A DNA stretch of 64,000 nucleotides. It comes from Kosakonia sp. BYX6 (GTDB lineage: Bacteria; Pseudomonadota; Gammaproteobacteria; Enterobacterales; Enterobacteriaceae). The stretch covers positions 2,390,406-2,454,405 of the forward strand of contig NZ_CP151800.1 of the NCBI RefSeq assembly GCF_038449125.1. The letters run 5' to 3'. Position 1 is the stretch's first letter; each line of letters begins with the position of its first letter. Below, in pieces: positions 27,254 to 35,840 of this stretch. The notes under the pieces were generated by a model, which had not been told where the DNA came from, made no database searches, and worked only from the letters and a program-made list of their open reading frames with translations. The position numbers were made by a program, and so were the translations under genes.

Positions 27254-28492
27254 TTAATGCGGCACACTCAGCGGCAATTCATCCGCCCATTTCGTGGCCT
27301 GATTCATCAATTCCGCAACGGAAGAATTCGGCAGCCCAATTTCATGAGCCACATCGCTGGCTTCTTCCCACATCCGCCGCTCATACAGACGGGCAAGATG
27401 CACATAGGGATAAAGCTCGCCACTGTCTTTCTCCAGCGCAGTTGCTACCGCTGGCGACACGGAGATCTGCGCCATCAGTTCTTCCAGCGGCAACTCAAGA
27501 ATCACATCAAGCAGGGAGAACAAACCAACCATAAAGGCGTCGTTAGTGGCATGTTTCCCCGCCGTGCGCTCCGCGACCAGCTCGCAGAACTTGGCACGGA
27601 TCAGGCTCAAATAATAGATTTCGGTATTGGTGACATGCTCAAACGAGGTCAGACAGGCGACCAGCACAAAACGGCGCATTTCATTAATGCCGAGGTAAAC
27701 AACAATGTCCCGTAACGATTGATTGCGAAAACCACTGACGCCGCGCGTGTTATATAAAATGTTCTGCGCATAACGCATGATTTTAAAAGAGAGCGTCACA
27801 TCGCGTTTTAACAGCTCTTCAATTTTGTTTAAATTCGGTGATTCAACGTTCACTTCCTGCATTAGTTTCAGGGCAAATGCGCGGTTTTGTACCAGCTTAT
27901 TGCGTTTGGTGACCACCGGTTTGTTGAAAAAATACCCCTGGAACAGATGGAAACCTAATTTTTTAAATGACTCGAATTCATCGTAGGTTTCAACTTTCTC
28001 GGCCAAAAAAACTGTGTGGCGTAATGCGTCACGGTTGGCACGAATATAGTGTTCAATCTCTTCACGCGGGCTTTTTCTGATGTCGAATTTGATCACATCG
28101 ATATAAGGCATAAACGCATCCCACTCGCTGCCGGGAGAAAAATCATCCAGCGCGATACGAAATCCTTGCGTATGCATGCGTTTGACCGTTTCCAGCAATT
28201 GACGGTCTGGCTGCGCATCTTCAAGAATTTCGATCACCACGCGGTTTTTCGGCAGGGTTTCCGCCAGGCCTTCGACCAGCAACTGGTAAGGAAAGTTGAC
28301 ATACACGGTGCTATGGTCATTTTTGCGACCGACAGGCGCGCTGAGAAACTGCTCTTCGATTAATTGGGTGGTGGCAAGCTCCGCAGAGACATCCGGAAAG
28401 CGGTTATCCATGCTGTTCCGAAAAAGAAGTTCGTAACCGACGGTGTTCAATTGATTATCAAAAATTGCCTGTCTGGCCACAAAAGAATACAT
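27254..28492 (-). CDS. EAL-HDOD domain protein (YuxH-type)
   Basis: About 412 residues. The N-terminal half is an EAL-type domain with ELL in place of EAL (GYELLFRN, YVNFP, VIEILED, IALDDFSPG, VIKFDI, AEKVET, FQGYFF). Most metal and catalytic positions of a c-di-GMP phosphodiesterase are kept, though the family is often inactive. The C-terminal half is an HDOD domain (NLNKIEELLKRDVTLSFKIMRYAQ, SLRDIVVYLGINEMRRFVL). ATG 28492, after AGGTGG, is chosen over the longer frame at 28534. It probably links c-di-GMP to motility, next to the chemoreceptor. Confidence 0.88.
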   Translation of the reverse strand: MYSFVARQAIFDNQLNTVGYELLFRNSMDNRFPDVSAELATTQLIEEQFLSAPVGRKNDHSTVYVNFPYQLLVEGLAETLPKNRVVIEILEDAQPDRQLLETVKRMHTQGFRIALDDFSPGSEWDAFMPYIDVIKFDIRKSPREEIEHYIRANRDALRHTVFLAEKVETYDEFESFKKLGFHLFQGYFFNKPVVTKRNKLVQNRAFALKLMQEVNVESPNLNKIEELLKRDVTLSFKIMRYAQNILYNTRGVSGFRNQSLRDIVVYLGINEMRRFVLVACLTSFEHVTNTEIYYLSLIRAKFCELVAERTAGKHATNDAFMVGLFSLLDVILELPLEELMAQISVSPAVATALEKDSGELYPYVHLARLYERRMWEEASDVAHEIGLPNSSVAELMNQATKWADELPLSVPH

Positions 28493-28670
28493 TCGCCACC
28501 TCGCGCACCGAGTACTTTTGTATAAGTTTTCCAAATATATAAGCTAACGTGACACGCTGGCTAGCGTAAGCGTGTGACTGTCGTTAAAAAATTCGCTTTT
28601 ATTGTTAAAAATATAGGACAGCAAAGCGGGAGATGTACAAGTAGCGAAGCCGTGGCCGGCGCAGAGTTTC

Positions 28671-28732
28671 GCCGGATGGCGGCTGAATGGCTACGGGTCT
28701 GTCGGCCAGATAAGGCGCCGCCGCCATCAGGC
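28671..28732. repeat. REP-like element
   Basis: GCCGGATGGCGGC followed by TAAGGCGCCGCCGCCATCAGGCG matches the REP pattern of the element at 25342, though it is more degenerate. It lies between the EAL-HDOD and phosphoesterase genes. Confidence 0.65.
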
Positions 28733-28756
28733 GTTTTGCTGGTTGGCGCTGTGACA

Positions 28757-29488
28757 TCAACACACGCTAATAAAATGGCTGACCCGTTCTGTGGGGCGGA
28801 TTTCATGCACCATCAACGACAGCGGATCGGTCACTGGCGGAACGTGTGTTTCATTGAGCATTAACGGGTTTGCCGGGCAAATGGAGCCACAAATGTAGGC
28901 CGGGATCCCGGCGAATGTTGCGGACATGGCGCGATGCACGTGGCCGCAACTCAGCACCAGCGGCGGGTGCGGCAACCGGGTAAGAAGCTGCGCAAAATCC
29001 TGGCCGCCGTCGCACATCGCGTTATCCAGCGGGACGATTCCGCTCGGGAAAAGATGCTGGTGCAAAAACACCATCGCCGGGCGCGGGGTCGCCAGCAACG
29101 CGGTTTCCAGCCAGGCCAGATGGGGCGCAATATCCCCCCGGCTTTCACCGGCCACCGTGACATCCACGCCAATCACCGGCAGGCCATCAATCAGCTCATA
29201 AAAATGGAGCGCTTCTTTCGCCGAACGGTGCGCCAGCGTCGGCAGGCTTTCGCACATTATCGCTTTATCATCCGCATTGCCTGGCAACAACAATGAGCGG
29301 CAAGGCAAACGTTGAAGTTGCGCCGCCATCGCCAGGTAACCTTCGCGCCAGCCATCGTCGGTTAAATCACCTGTTACCACCAGCAGATCGGGATGCAGGG
29401 CTATCAGCCAGTCGATAGCCTTTTGCAAGCGCGTCAGGTTGTCATTATCCGGCGCGGCGTGAATATCACTCAGTTGGGCAATCAGCAT
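28757..29488 (-). CDS. CpdA-like calcineurin-type phosphoesterase with altered GNH motif
   Basis: A 243-residue metallophosphoesterase. The motifs appear in order: D-x-H in LSDIHA (residues 7-10), GD in VTGDLTDDG (about 40), GN in LPGNADD (about 70), H in VFLHQHLF and GHVH in LSCGHVHR. The layout matches class III cyclic-nucleotide phosphodiesterases such as CpdA. The histidine of GNH, the usual general acid, is alanine here (GNA), so activity may differ or be reduced. The true substrate is unknown. It diverges from the dynamin-like cassette with about 135 bases between them. Confidence 0.85.
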   Translation of the reverse strand: MLIAQLSDIHAAPDNDNLTRLQKAIDWLIALHPDLLVVTGDLTDDGWREGYLAMAAQLQRLPCRSLLLPGNADDKAIMCESLPTLAHRSAKEALHFYELIDGLPVIGVDVTVAGESRGDIAPHLAWLETALLATPRPAMVFLHQHLFPSGIVPLDNAMCDGGQDFAQLLTRLPHPPLVLSCGHVHRAMSATFAGIPAYICGSICPANPLMLNETHVPPVTDPLSLMVHEIRPTERVSHFISVC

Positions 29489-29541
29489 GGTTTCCCCGTC
29501 AGGTTGGTTGAGCCTCCTGAATTATGGCAGCCGCAGGCAAG

Positions 29542-29560
29542 AGTGACACCAGATGTCACT
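29542..29560. promoter_or_regulatory. Perfect 7-bp dyad upstream of the dynamin-like cassette
   Basis: AGTGACA-N5-TGTCACT lies in the divergent promoter, 64-82 bases before the first GTPase start codon. It looks like a dimeric operator; no regulator gene is adjacent. Confidence 0.45.
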
Positions 29561-29623
29561 GCGTTGCAGTATTCTTGTGAACAGATCCGTTTAAGAGACG
29601 AATAAAATAAGGAACACCTCTGT

Positions 29624-31741
29624 ATGTCCGTCAATATTCAGACATTAACCGCGCTCAGAAGCGCCTTGCAGGCCGCGCTGGAAATTTGCATTAAAGGCGA
29701 GAGTGACAGCGAATCGATTGAAAACACCAACAAAATCGTTAACACCTTGCGCCAGGTCGAACTCACCATTCTGCTTAATAACACCGCGACGTACGCCATT
29801 GCCGGTACGCAGGGCGCCGGGAAAACCACGCTGGCAAAAGAGATCCTCGGTATCCACGATCGCTGGTTAAAACCAAACCCCGGTCGCGGTGAACAAATTC
29901 CGCTGTTTATTGAACAACGCCGCGACATTGCGCCGGGCGAGCAGCAGGGCGTTTTTGTCTGTCTGAATGGCGAAACCGGCGAGCTGGCACCGGACAAACG
30001 CGTCAGCGAAAGCGAGTTTACCGAACTGCTCCAGGACTGGACCGGTTTGGTCAACACCAAAACAGAAGAGGGCTACCGGATCCTCTATCCAAAGTTACTC
30101 ATCAGCGCGCACGACACGTTTATCGATGAAGACGCGCACTGGGTGCTGCTGCCGGGGTATGAGATTGCCAACAGCCGCAACCACCGTTGGCAGGAGATGA
30201 TGCGCCATGTGTTGCTCAATGCGCGCGGCGTGATTGTGGTGACCGATCAGACATTGCTGGCGAATGCCAGCCAGAATGCGGTGCAAAAAGATTTGCGCGG
30301 CAACTTTGCCGAGCGCCCGCCCGTGGTGGTTATCTCGCGCACCGAATCGCTCAGCGCGGCAGAACGCGACGAAGTACGGGCCAGCGCGGCGAAAATATTC
30401 AACCCATCCACGACGGACAATATTATCAACATCGTGACCACCGGCGTCGGTAACCGTGACCAGTGGATTGACGCGCTTTATGACGCGTTCAGAGGCCATT
30501 TACTGAACAGCGCCGCCTCCGAAAGCGCCGCGCTGGAACGCACCATGGATCTTATCCGTAATGACGTGGGCGAAATTATTAACAGCCTGAAAGCGCTACA
30601 TAACGCCATCACCAGCGACGACGACGCCGTTGAGGAGATCCTCAGCGCCTTTGACACCAGCGTTGATCGCTACGAGCGCGAGTTGCGCCGGCATCTGGAG
30701 CGGGAATTAACAGAACATAAAAACGCCGCGTTTGCTGCCTGCGAAGCGCGTTATAAAGAGGAAGAAGAAGGGCTGTGGAACAACGCCAAAATTCTCGGGC
30801 GACGGTTTATGGCGCAGGGCGTAGAGATTGACCGGATTCGAAAACAGCGGGTGCTGGATGCCTGGGCGAGCAGCTACAACAATGTCGATCTCCATGACCG
30901 CTACTTCAGGGTGTTCGATATCAGTAACCGCAAAACGCTGGCCGCGCAGGGGTTGTTGCCGGAAAAACCGCGCGACAGTGCCTTGCTGGCGATCGCCGAC
31001 AGCGCGGCAAGCAAGATGGGTTACCTGTGCGATGACACACAGCCGCAGCACAATGCGCCTGCGCAGTCCGATCCAGGCATTGAGCAGACGCTCAGAACAC
31101 TACTGTATAAACCGACGCCATCGGCAAACGAACGGCGTTTACCGGCACTCGAAAAAACGCTGGCTGTCTTTCCGGCGCTGGCGATGGAACTGCCGCGCGC
31201 CACGCTCGTGCTGCAAAATCTCGCCGCCGATGCAGCACAACTGGGAGCGGAAGTGTTGCCGAACCAAATCTTCGACGCCTTGTTCGGGCGCGGGGAAAAC
31301 TACTATCCGATTCGCACCGCGCTGGGGGCGTTGATTGGCATTGATGCCGCCGATGGCAATGTTGACGGGGAATACAACCCGGATGCGCCCGACGGTGTGG
31401 CGGCCATCGCCTTATTGGGCAAAGCGGCGGTTGTTGCCTCGGTCGCTTATGGCGCGTACCAGTTGGCGGGCGTCATTCGCGATAGCGATCGGGCGCAGAT
31501 CCACGCCATGAAACGTTTGCTGGAGGAACTGGCGTTCAGCAATACCGAATCGATTGTCGGCCAATACCGGGACGTCATGGCCGATATGCGCAATCTGCTT
31601 GAACATAATCTCAAGCAACATTTTGGTTCCAAAGACGTGCTGACTGAGCGTAGTGAAATTATCCTCGCCATTAAAAAGCTCGCGGCGGTGCAAAAAGAAG
31701 CCAGACGTTATGAAACCCATGTCCAACAAATTCTGGCGTGA
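29624..31741 (+). CDS. Large dynamin-like GTPase, first gene of a three-gene cassette
   Basis: A 705-residue protein I cannot assign to a named family. A P-loop GTQGAGKT is at residues 61-68 after a short helical lead. A G3-like LLPGYE (about 175-180) and a strand PVVVISRTES (about 233-242) in the place of the NKxD motif suggest a dynamin-like GTPase. A long helical section with charged heptads follows (about 310-400), and a hydrophobic alanine-rich stretch at about 588-615 (AAIALLGKAAVVASVAYGAY) may be a membrane paddle. The C-terminal 90 residues are helical. It overlaps the second GTPase gene. GGAACACCTCTGT precedes the ATG. It might function in membrane remodelling or defence; this is inference. 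Confidence 0.75.
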   Translation: MSVNIQTLTALRSALQAALEICIKGESDSESIENTNKIVNTLRQVELTILLNNTATYAIAGTQGAGKTTLAKEILGIHDRWLKPNPGRGEQIPLFIEQRRDIAPGEQQGVFVCLNGETGELAPDKRVSESEFTELLQDWTGLVNTKTEEGYRILYPKLLISAHDTFIDEDAHWVLLPGYEIANSRNHRWQEMMRHVLLNARGVIVVTDQTLLANASQNAVQKDLRGNFAERPPVVVISRTESLSAAERDEVRASAAKIFNPSTTDNIINIVTTGVGNRDQWIDALYDAFRGHLLNSAASESAALERTMDLIRNDVGEIINSLKALHNAITSDDDAVEEILSAFDTSVDRYERELRRHLERELTEHKNAAFAACEARYKEEEEGLWNNAKILGRRFMAQGVEIDRIRKQRVLDAWASSYNNVDLHDRYFRVFDISNRKTLAAQGLLPEKPRDSALLAIADSAASKMGYLCDDTQPQHNAPAQSDPGIEQTLRTLLYKPTPSANERRLPALEKTLAVFPALAMELPRATLVLQNLAADAAQLGAEVLPNQIFDALFGRGENYYPIRTALGALIGIDAADGNVDGEYNPDAPDGVAAIALLGKAAVVASVAYGAYQLAGVIRDSDRAQIHAMKRLLEELAFSNTESIVGQYRDVMADMRNLLEHNLKQHFGSKDVLTERSEIILAIKKLAAVQKEARRYETHVQQILA

Positions 31742-33587
31742 GTTAAACGGCGAACGGTATCGCTGGGCAGAGCAGTGCTATGTGGATTTTCTGCGCCTGT
31801 GCGATGCCGACCGCCTGATCCAGTCTGCGGATAACGTCGCAAGCCAGGTCTCGATCATTGTGTATGGGCCTTCGCAGGTTGGAAAAACGTCGCTGATATT
31901 GACGCTTCTGGGCGTCAAAACATCGTGTTTTGAAAACGTCAGCCATATTCTGCGCGGCGGCCAACCGCTGGGAAATAGCGCCACGGCCTGCACGTATCGC
32001 TACCGGGTGTCGGAAGACGATGGCTGGTATTTCAGCCATCTTGAGCATGGCCAACGGCGCTTTTCCGATAAAGAGGCGAAAACCGTGTTTGCGGCGATCC
32101 GCAAAAAGATGGAGCACGCCCGCGGGCGGATGGACAGCATTGATGTGTTTATTCCGGCCGGTTTTTTCTCCTCGCAGCGCGATCACGCCACGCGTTATGT
32201 CATCCGCGATTTACCGGGCATTCAGGCCGCGAAAGCGGTTGAGCGCGATTATGTCACCACCTTGATGGGCCAGTATCTCAGCGCCGCCGATGTTGTCTTA
32301 TTGACCGGAAAAGTAGATTACCTCGGCTTCCTTAAACCCGAAGAACTGGAAAACACGCTGCTCAGAGACTGGCTCTGGCAGAGCCATCGTTACAAAATCA
32401 TTCTCACGCGCTGTTATTCCGACGCAACACTGCAAATGCGACTCCAGCAGGGCGAGTTCACCGACGCAGAAGCGCTCCGCAATTATTTGCTCAAGCAAAT
32501 CAATACGCTGGATTTGATGCTGCCGGAGGAGATGAAAGGCCAGTTGTTTCCCATCGAATGCGGAAATTCGTGGTTGCATCTGCAAAATAAGCAGGATGCC
32601 TATGCGCACCAGTGCGCAACGCTACGCCGCGTTTATTTCGACGAATTGCACAACCAACTGGATGCGGCGACCAACCCACTTTCGCGCTTACGATCCGGAT
32701 TCGCACTCCCGCAGTTTCTCAGCAAACAGATCGCACGCCTGGCAGAATGCGTGGCCGCTGATAAACAACAACGCATTGAGGCCGTTAATCGTCACATCAA
32801 GCAACTCAAGGCTTGCGCAGCCCGGCTGGCGAAAACCAACGCCAGGCTTGAGGGGTTACATGCTGACAAAGCGGCCATCGATCAGCGCGATACCGCATTT
32901 CATTTTATGCCGCCACTCTTCAGTGGCTGGGCGAGCGCGTTATCCGCACCGCAAACCGTCAGCCAGCTAAAAACGCACCTCGACGACGCGCGGCAGGCTT
33001 TACGCCAAGCGTGGCGAACATGGTGTCTGGGAAACGCCGTGCTGCCAGATATTTCCCGCCAACTGTTACGCAGTGAAAAAATAGACCGGCTGTATGACGA
33101 ACTGAGTGGTTATCACCTGGATAAATACTGGCGCACCGGGAATTTCGCCAAAGATCAGCAGCGGGTACAGTCGGCGATTGCCGGCGATGTGCACACGCTG
33201 GTGAACTCCGCGGCAAAACTCTCAGACGTTTTGCGCGAGCAACAGCAAACCGCCATTGTGCGGCGCATCAGAAGCCTGCAACGGGGTACCCGGCGGTTTG
33301 AACACGCGATGGCATTTCGACGTGAAGAAATCAACCGTTTACTGGCGAGCATCAACCAGCTCACCAGGGATTTTGCCGCGCAACAGGCGGTATTAGTAAG
33401 CCAGCTTGACGCCAGCCGCCGCTTTAAAGAGGTGATCGAGGGGGCGAAAAAGTCACGGGCACACGCCATTAACGCGCAATTTTTTGCCGCACATGCCTCT
33501 CGCGAGCAGCGGGTTGCTTTGGTACTCGCGTCCAAAACGCTGGAAAAAGATTATCGCTATATCAATATGCTAGGAGAAAGCGCATGA
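31710..33587 (+). CDS. Second dynamin-like GTPase of the cassette
   Basis: About 625 residues. GTPase motifs are clearer than in its partner: P-loop GPSQVGKT at residues 53-60, a switch-I-like SATACTYRY at about 90-99, G3 as RDLPG at 166-170 and a G4-like TRCYSD at about 233-238. Long coiled-coil segments (about 340-400 and 540-600) follow, with no clear membrane span. The start is within the first GTPase gene: ATG 31710 or ATG 31719, both in frame, neither with a strong ribosome site, implying translational coupling. Its stop overlaps the third gene's ATG. The two unlike GTPases may form hetero-oligomers, as reported for paired bacterial dynamins. Confidence 0.78.
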   Translation: MKPMSNKFWRELNGERYRWAEQCYVDFLRLCDADRLIQSADNVASQVSIIVYGPSQVGKTSLILTLLGVKTSCFENVSHILRGGQPLGNSATACTYRYRVSEDDGWYFSHLEHGQRRFSDKEAKTVFAAIRKKMEHARGRMDSIDVFIPAGFFSSQRDHATRYVIRDLPGIQAAKAVERDYVTTLMGQYLSAADVVLLTGKVDYLGFLKPEELENTLLRDWLWQSHRYKIILTRCYSDATLQMRLQQGEFTDAEALRNYLLKQINTLDLMLPEEMKGQLFPIECGNSWLHLQNKQDAYAHQCATLRRVYFDELHNQLDAATNPLSRLRSGFALPQFLSKQIARLAECVAADKQQRIEAVNRHIKQLKACAARLAKTNARLEGLHADKAAIDQRDTAFHFMPPLFSGWASALSAPQTVSQLKTHLDDARQALRQAWRTWCLGNAVLPDISRQLLRSEKIDRLYDELSGYHLDKYWRTGNFAKDQQRVQSAIAGDVHTLVNSAAKLSDVLREQQQTAIVRRIRSLQRGTRRFEHAMAFRREEINRLLASINQLTRDFAAQQAVLVSQLDASRRFKEVIEGAKKSRAHAINAQFFAAHASREQRVALVLASKTLEKDYRYINMLGESA

Positions 33588-34051
33588 ATTCGCCTTCGGA
33601 TGAGGAACAGCTTGTCGATGAATTAGTGCAGGATCTGTTTTTGCAGATGCTGGCGCGCGAGTTGAAAGAACAGACAAACGCTATCAGTGAAAACGTCAAC
33701 GAAAGCCTGGCGTTTGCGGTGTGCGATCCGCTAAAACGCATGGCGGCGGCGCAAGCGAATGGGCTGAGCGAGCAGGAAGAGAAAAACGCCGAACGCCAGG
33801 ACGAAGTGATGGGCGAGATCCAACGGTTGCCGGGCAGTTTACGTCCTCTTTTTACCGAACTAGCAGACGCACAGCGCGAAACCCTTGCCGCACTCAACGA
33901 AAATGCAGCGCAACTGGCGCAGAGTAACGTGCAAGTCGCCGCGTTACAGCGCGCGGCAAACACAAATCGCTGGTGCCTCTGTGCCTGTATTGCGCTGAAC
34001 ATTGTGCTCGCCATTGCGGTTTTCACTGCTTCTCACGGATGGCCGCAATAA
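33584..34051 (+). CDS. Tail-anchored coiled-coil protein, third gene of the dynamin-like cassette
   Basis: A 155-residue acidic, mostly helical protein (LVDELVQDLFLQMLARELKEQ, then heptad-rich 90-125) with a single membrane span at about residues 131-149 next to the C-terminus (LCACIALNIVLAIAVFTA). There is no recognised domain. Its ATG overlaps the stop of the second GTPase (ATGA at 33584-33587). It is a plausible membrane receptor or scaffold for the GTPase pair. Its 3' end overlaps the convergent LysR gene by 29 bases. Confidence 0.72.
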   Translation: MNSPSDEEQLVDELVQDLFLQMLARELKEQTNAISENVNESLAFAVCDPLKRMAAAQANGLSEQEEKNAERQDEVMGEIQRLPGSLRPLFTELADAQRETLAALNENAAQLAQSNVQVAALQRAANTNRWCLCACIALNIVLAIAVFTASHGWPQ

Positions 34052-34913
34052 ACGCTTTCAGGGCTGCCGGCACCTGGCGGTGGCTGGAATAGTACAAACA
34101 GAGCCTGGCGTTCGGCGGGCTCCACGCTTCAAGAACCTGCACCACTTGCCCGTCGGCAAGGGCGCTTTGGGCGTAAGGTTCCGGCACAAACGCAATGCCT
34201 AATCCCTTTACCACCGCTTCAACCATCAACGCGCTGTTATTCAGGCACAAATTGCCGGGCACATTCAGCGTCAGCGGCTTGCCGTTTTGCATAAACTCCC
34301 AGCGGTAACGTTTGCCGCTCGGCAGACGCTGCGCGATACAGCGGTGATGCTGCAAATCATTCGGGTGCCGTGGTTCGCCAGCTTCGGCGAGATAGTGCGG
34401 GGAAGCGATAGCGATAAAACGGATCATTTCGCCAAACGGCACGGCAATCATATCGCGCGGCACGGATTCCACCAGACGCACCCCGGCGTCAAACCCTTCG
34501 GCAACGATATCCACCAGGCGGCCTTCTGTGACCAGATCCAGCACCACCTGCGGGTGCGCTTGCAAAAAATCGTCCACCACATGTTGTAACAGCCAGCAGG
34601 CTCCGCCTTCATTGGCATTGATGCGCAGCGTCCCGTGTAACTCCTGCGGGCGAAAGCGAGTGGCATCCAGCGCATCGTCCAGTGCGTTCAGCAATGGCAC
34701 GATCCGCTCCAGCAACGCGGTACCGTCTTCGCTCAGGGAAACACTGCGCGTAGTGCGGTGCAACAACCGCACGCCGAGCTGTGACTCTAGCCCGCGCATG
34801 GCATGGCTCAGCGAAGATCGCGAGACACCCAGTTCATTCGCAGCCTGTTGAAAACTGCGCTGCTGCGCAACCTGGAGAAAGGCTTTTAAGTCCGTAAGGC
34901 TGATGTTTTTCAT
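34023..34913 (-). CDS. LysR-family transcriptional regulator
   Basis: A 296-residue LysR protein: FLQVAQQRSFQQAANELGVSRSSLSHAMRGLESQLG at residues 11-46 (seen in parts), LLHRTTRSVSL and a C-terminal effector domain. It belongs to the group often paired with SDR and aldo-keto reductase genes. It diverges from an SDR gene starting at 35013, its likely target. Confidence 0.9.
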   Translation of the reverse strand: MKNISLTDLKAFLQVAQQRSFQQAANELGVSRSSLSHAMRGLESQLGVRLLHRTTRSVSLSEDGTALLERIVPLLNALDDALDATRFRPQELHGTLRINANEGGACWLLQHVVDDFLQAHPQVVLDLVTEGRLVDIVAEGFDAGVRLVESVPRDMIAVPFGEMIRFIAIASPHYLAEAGEPRHPNDLQHHRCIAQRLPSGKRYRWEFMQNGKPLTLNVPGNLCLNNSALMVEAVVKGLGIAFVPEPYAQSALADGQVVQVLEAWSPPNARLCLYYSSHRQVPAALKAFIAAIREKQ

Positions 34914-35012
34914 TGTTGAAATTTTTTCACCGCTTCATGCCGATTGGTGAGTCTTATCATAGCAGCGCACTCTGCTTAAGCTATGGGTTCACTTGAAGCA
35001 AGAGGAGAGAAC

Positions 35013-35840
35013 ATGATGATGACCTGGCTGATTACCGGAGCCTCTTCCGGGCTTGGACGGTTAATGACCGAAAAATTACTGGCGCGCGGCGACCGTGTTG
35101 TCGCCTGTATGCGCCGCCCTGATGCGCTCAACGCGTTGCAGGAGCAATATGCCGAACGGCTGTTGATTTGCTGTTTTGATATGACCGACACGCAGGCGAT
35201 GCGCCGCGAACTGGACAATGCATTTCAGGCCTGCGGCAAAATCGATCGCGTGGTGAGCAATGCCGGTTACGGTTTGTTTGGCGCGGCGGAAGAGGTCAGC
35301 GACGCGCAGATCGACCGGCAAATCGCCACCAACCTTACTGGTTCGATTCAACTGATACGCGCGGTGCTGCCGTGGCTGCGCAAGCAAGGCAGCGGGCGCA
35401 TTGTGCAAATTTCGTCCGAAGGCGGGCAAGTGGCGTACCCGAATTTTAGCCTTTATCACGCCAGTAAATGGGGGATTGAAGGCTTTCTCGAAGCCGTTGA
35501 CCAGGAAGTGAAACCGTTTGGCATCGAGGTGGTGATTGCCGAACCCGGCCCGACGCAAACGGGCTTTGGCGCGGGTCTTGATCACGCGCAACCGATGGCC
35601 GTTTACGACGAAACACCAGCGGGAAAAATGCGTCAGGGAATCACCGACGGTAGCTTTGCCATTAAAGGCGATGCCGGGCGCACGGTGGAAGCAATTATCA
35701 CTGCGGCGGATACGCCAACGCCGCCATTCAGAGTGCCGCTCGGCAGCACGGCGTGGGAGCATCTGGTCGCCTCCCTCGGCGGGCGGCTTGAAGAGATCAA
35801 AAACCAGCGGGAGATTGCCTGGTCGGCGGATGCGCCTTAA
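35013..35840 (+). CDS. Short-chain dehydrogenase/reductase
   Basis: About 275 residues. The cofactor motif TGASSGLG is at the N-terminus, VSNAGYG at about 75-81, a catalytic serine in QISSEGG and YHASKWG (YxxxK) at about 148-154. The substrate is unknown. Three adjacent ATG codons (35013, 35016, 35019) follow AGGAG at 35003-35007; 35016 has the best spacing and 35013 is the first. It is divergent from the LysR gene and overlaps the convergent MDR gene by 4 bases. Confidence 0.88.
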   Translation: MMMTWLITGASSGLGRLMTEKLLARGDRVVACMRRPDALNALQEQYAERLLICCFDMTDTQAMRRELDNAFQACGKIDRVVSNAGYGLFGAAEEVSDAQIDRQIATNLTGSIQLIRAVLPWLRKQGSGRIVQISSEGGQVAYPNFSLYHASKWGIEGFLEAVDQEVKPFGIEVVIAEPGPTQTGFGAGLDHAQPMAVYDETPAGKMRQGITDGSFAIKGDAGRTVEAIITAADTPTPPFRVPLGSTAWEHLVASLGGRLEEIKNQREIAWSADAP

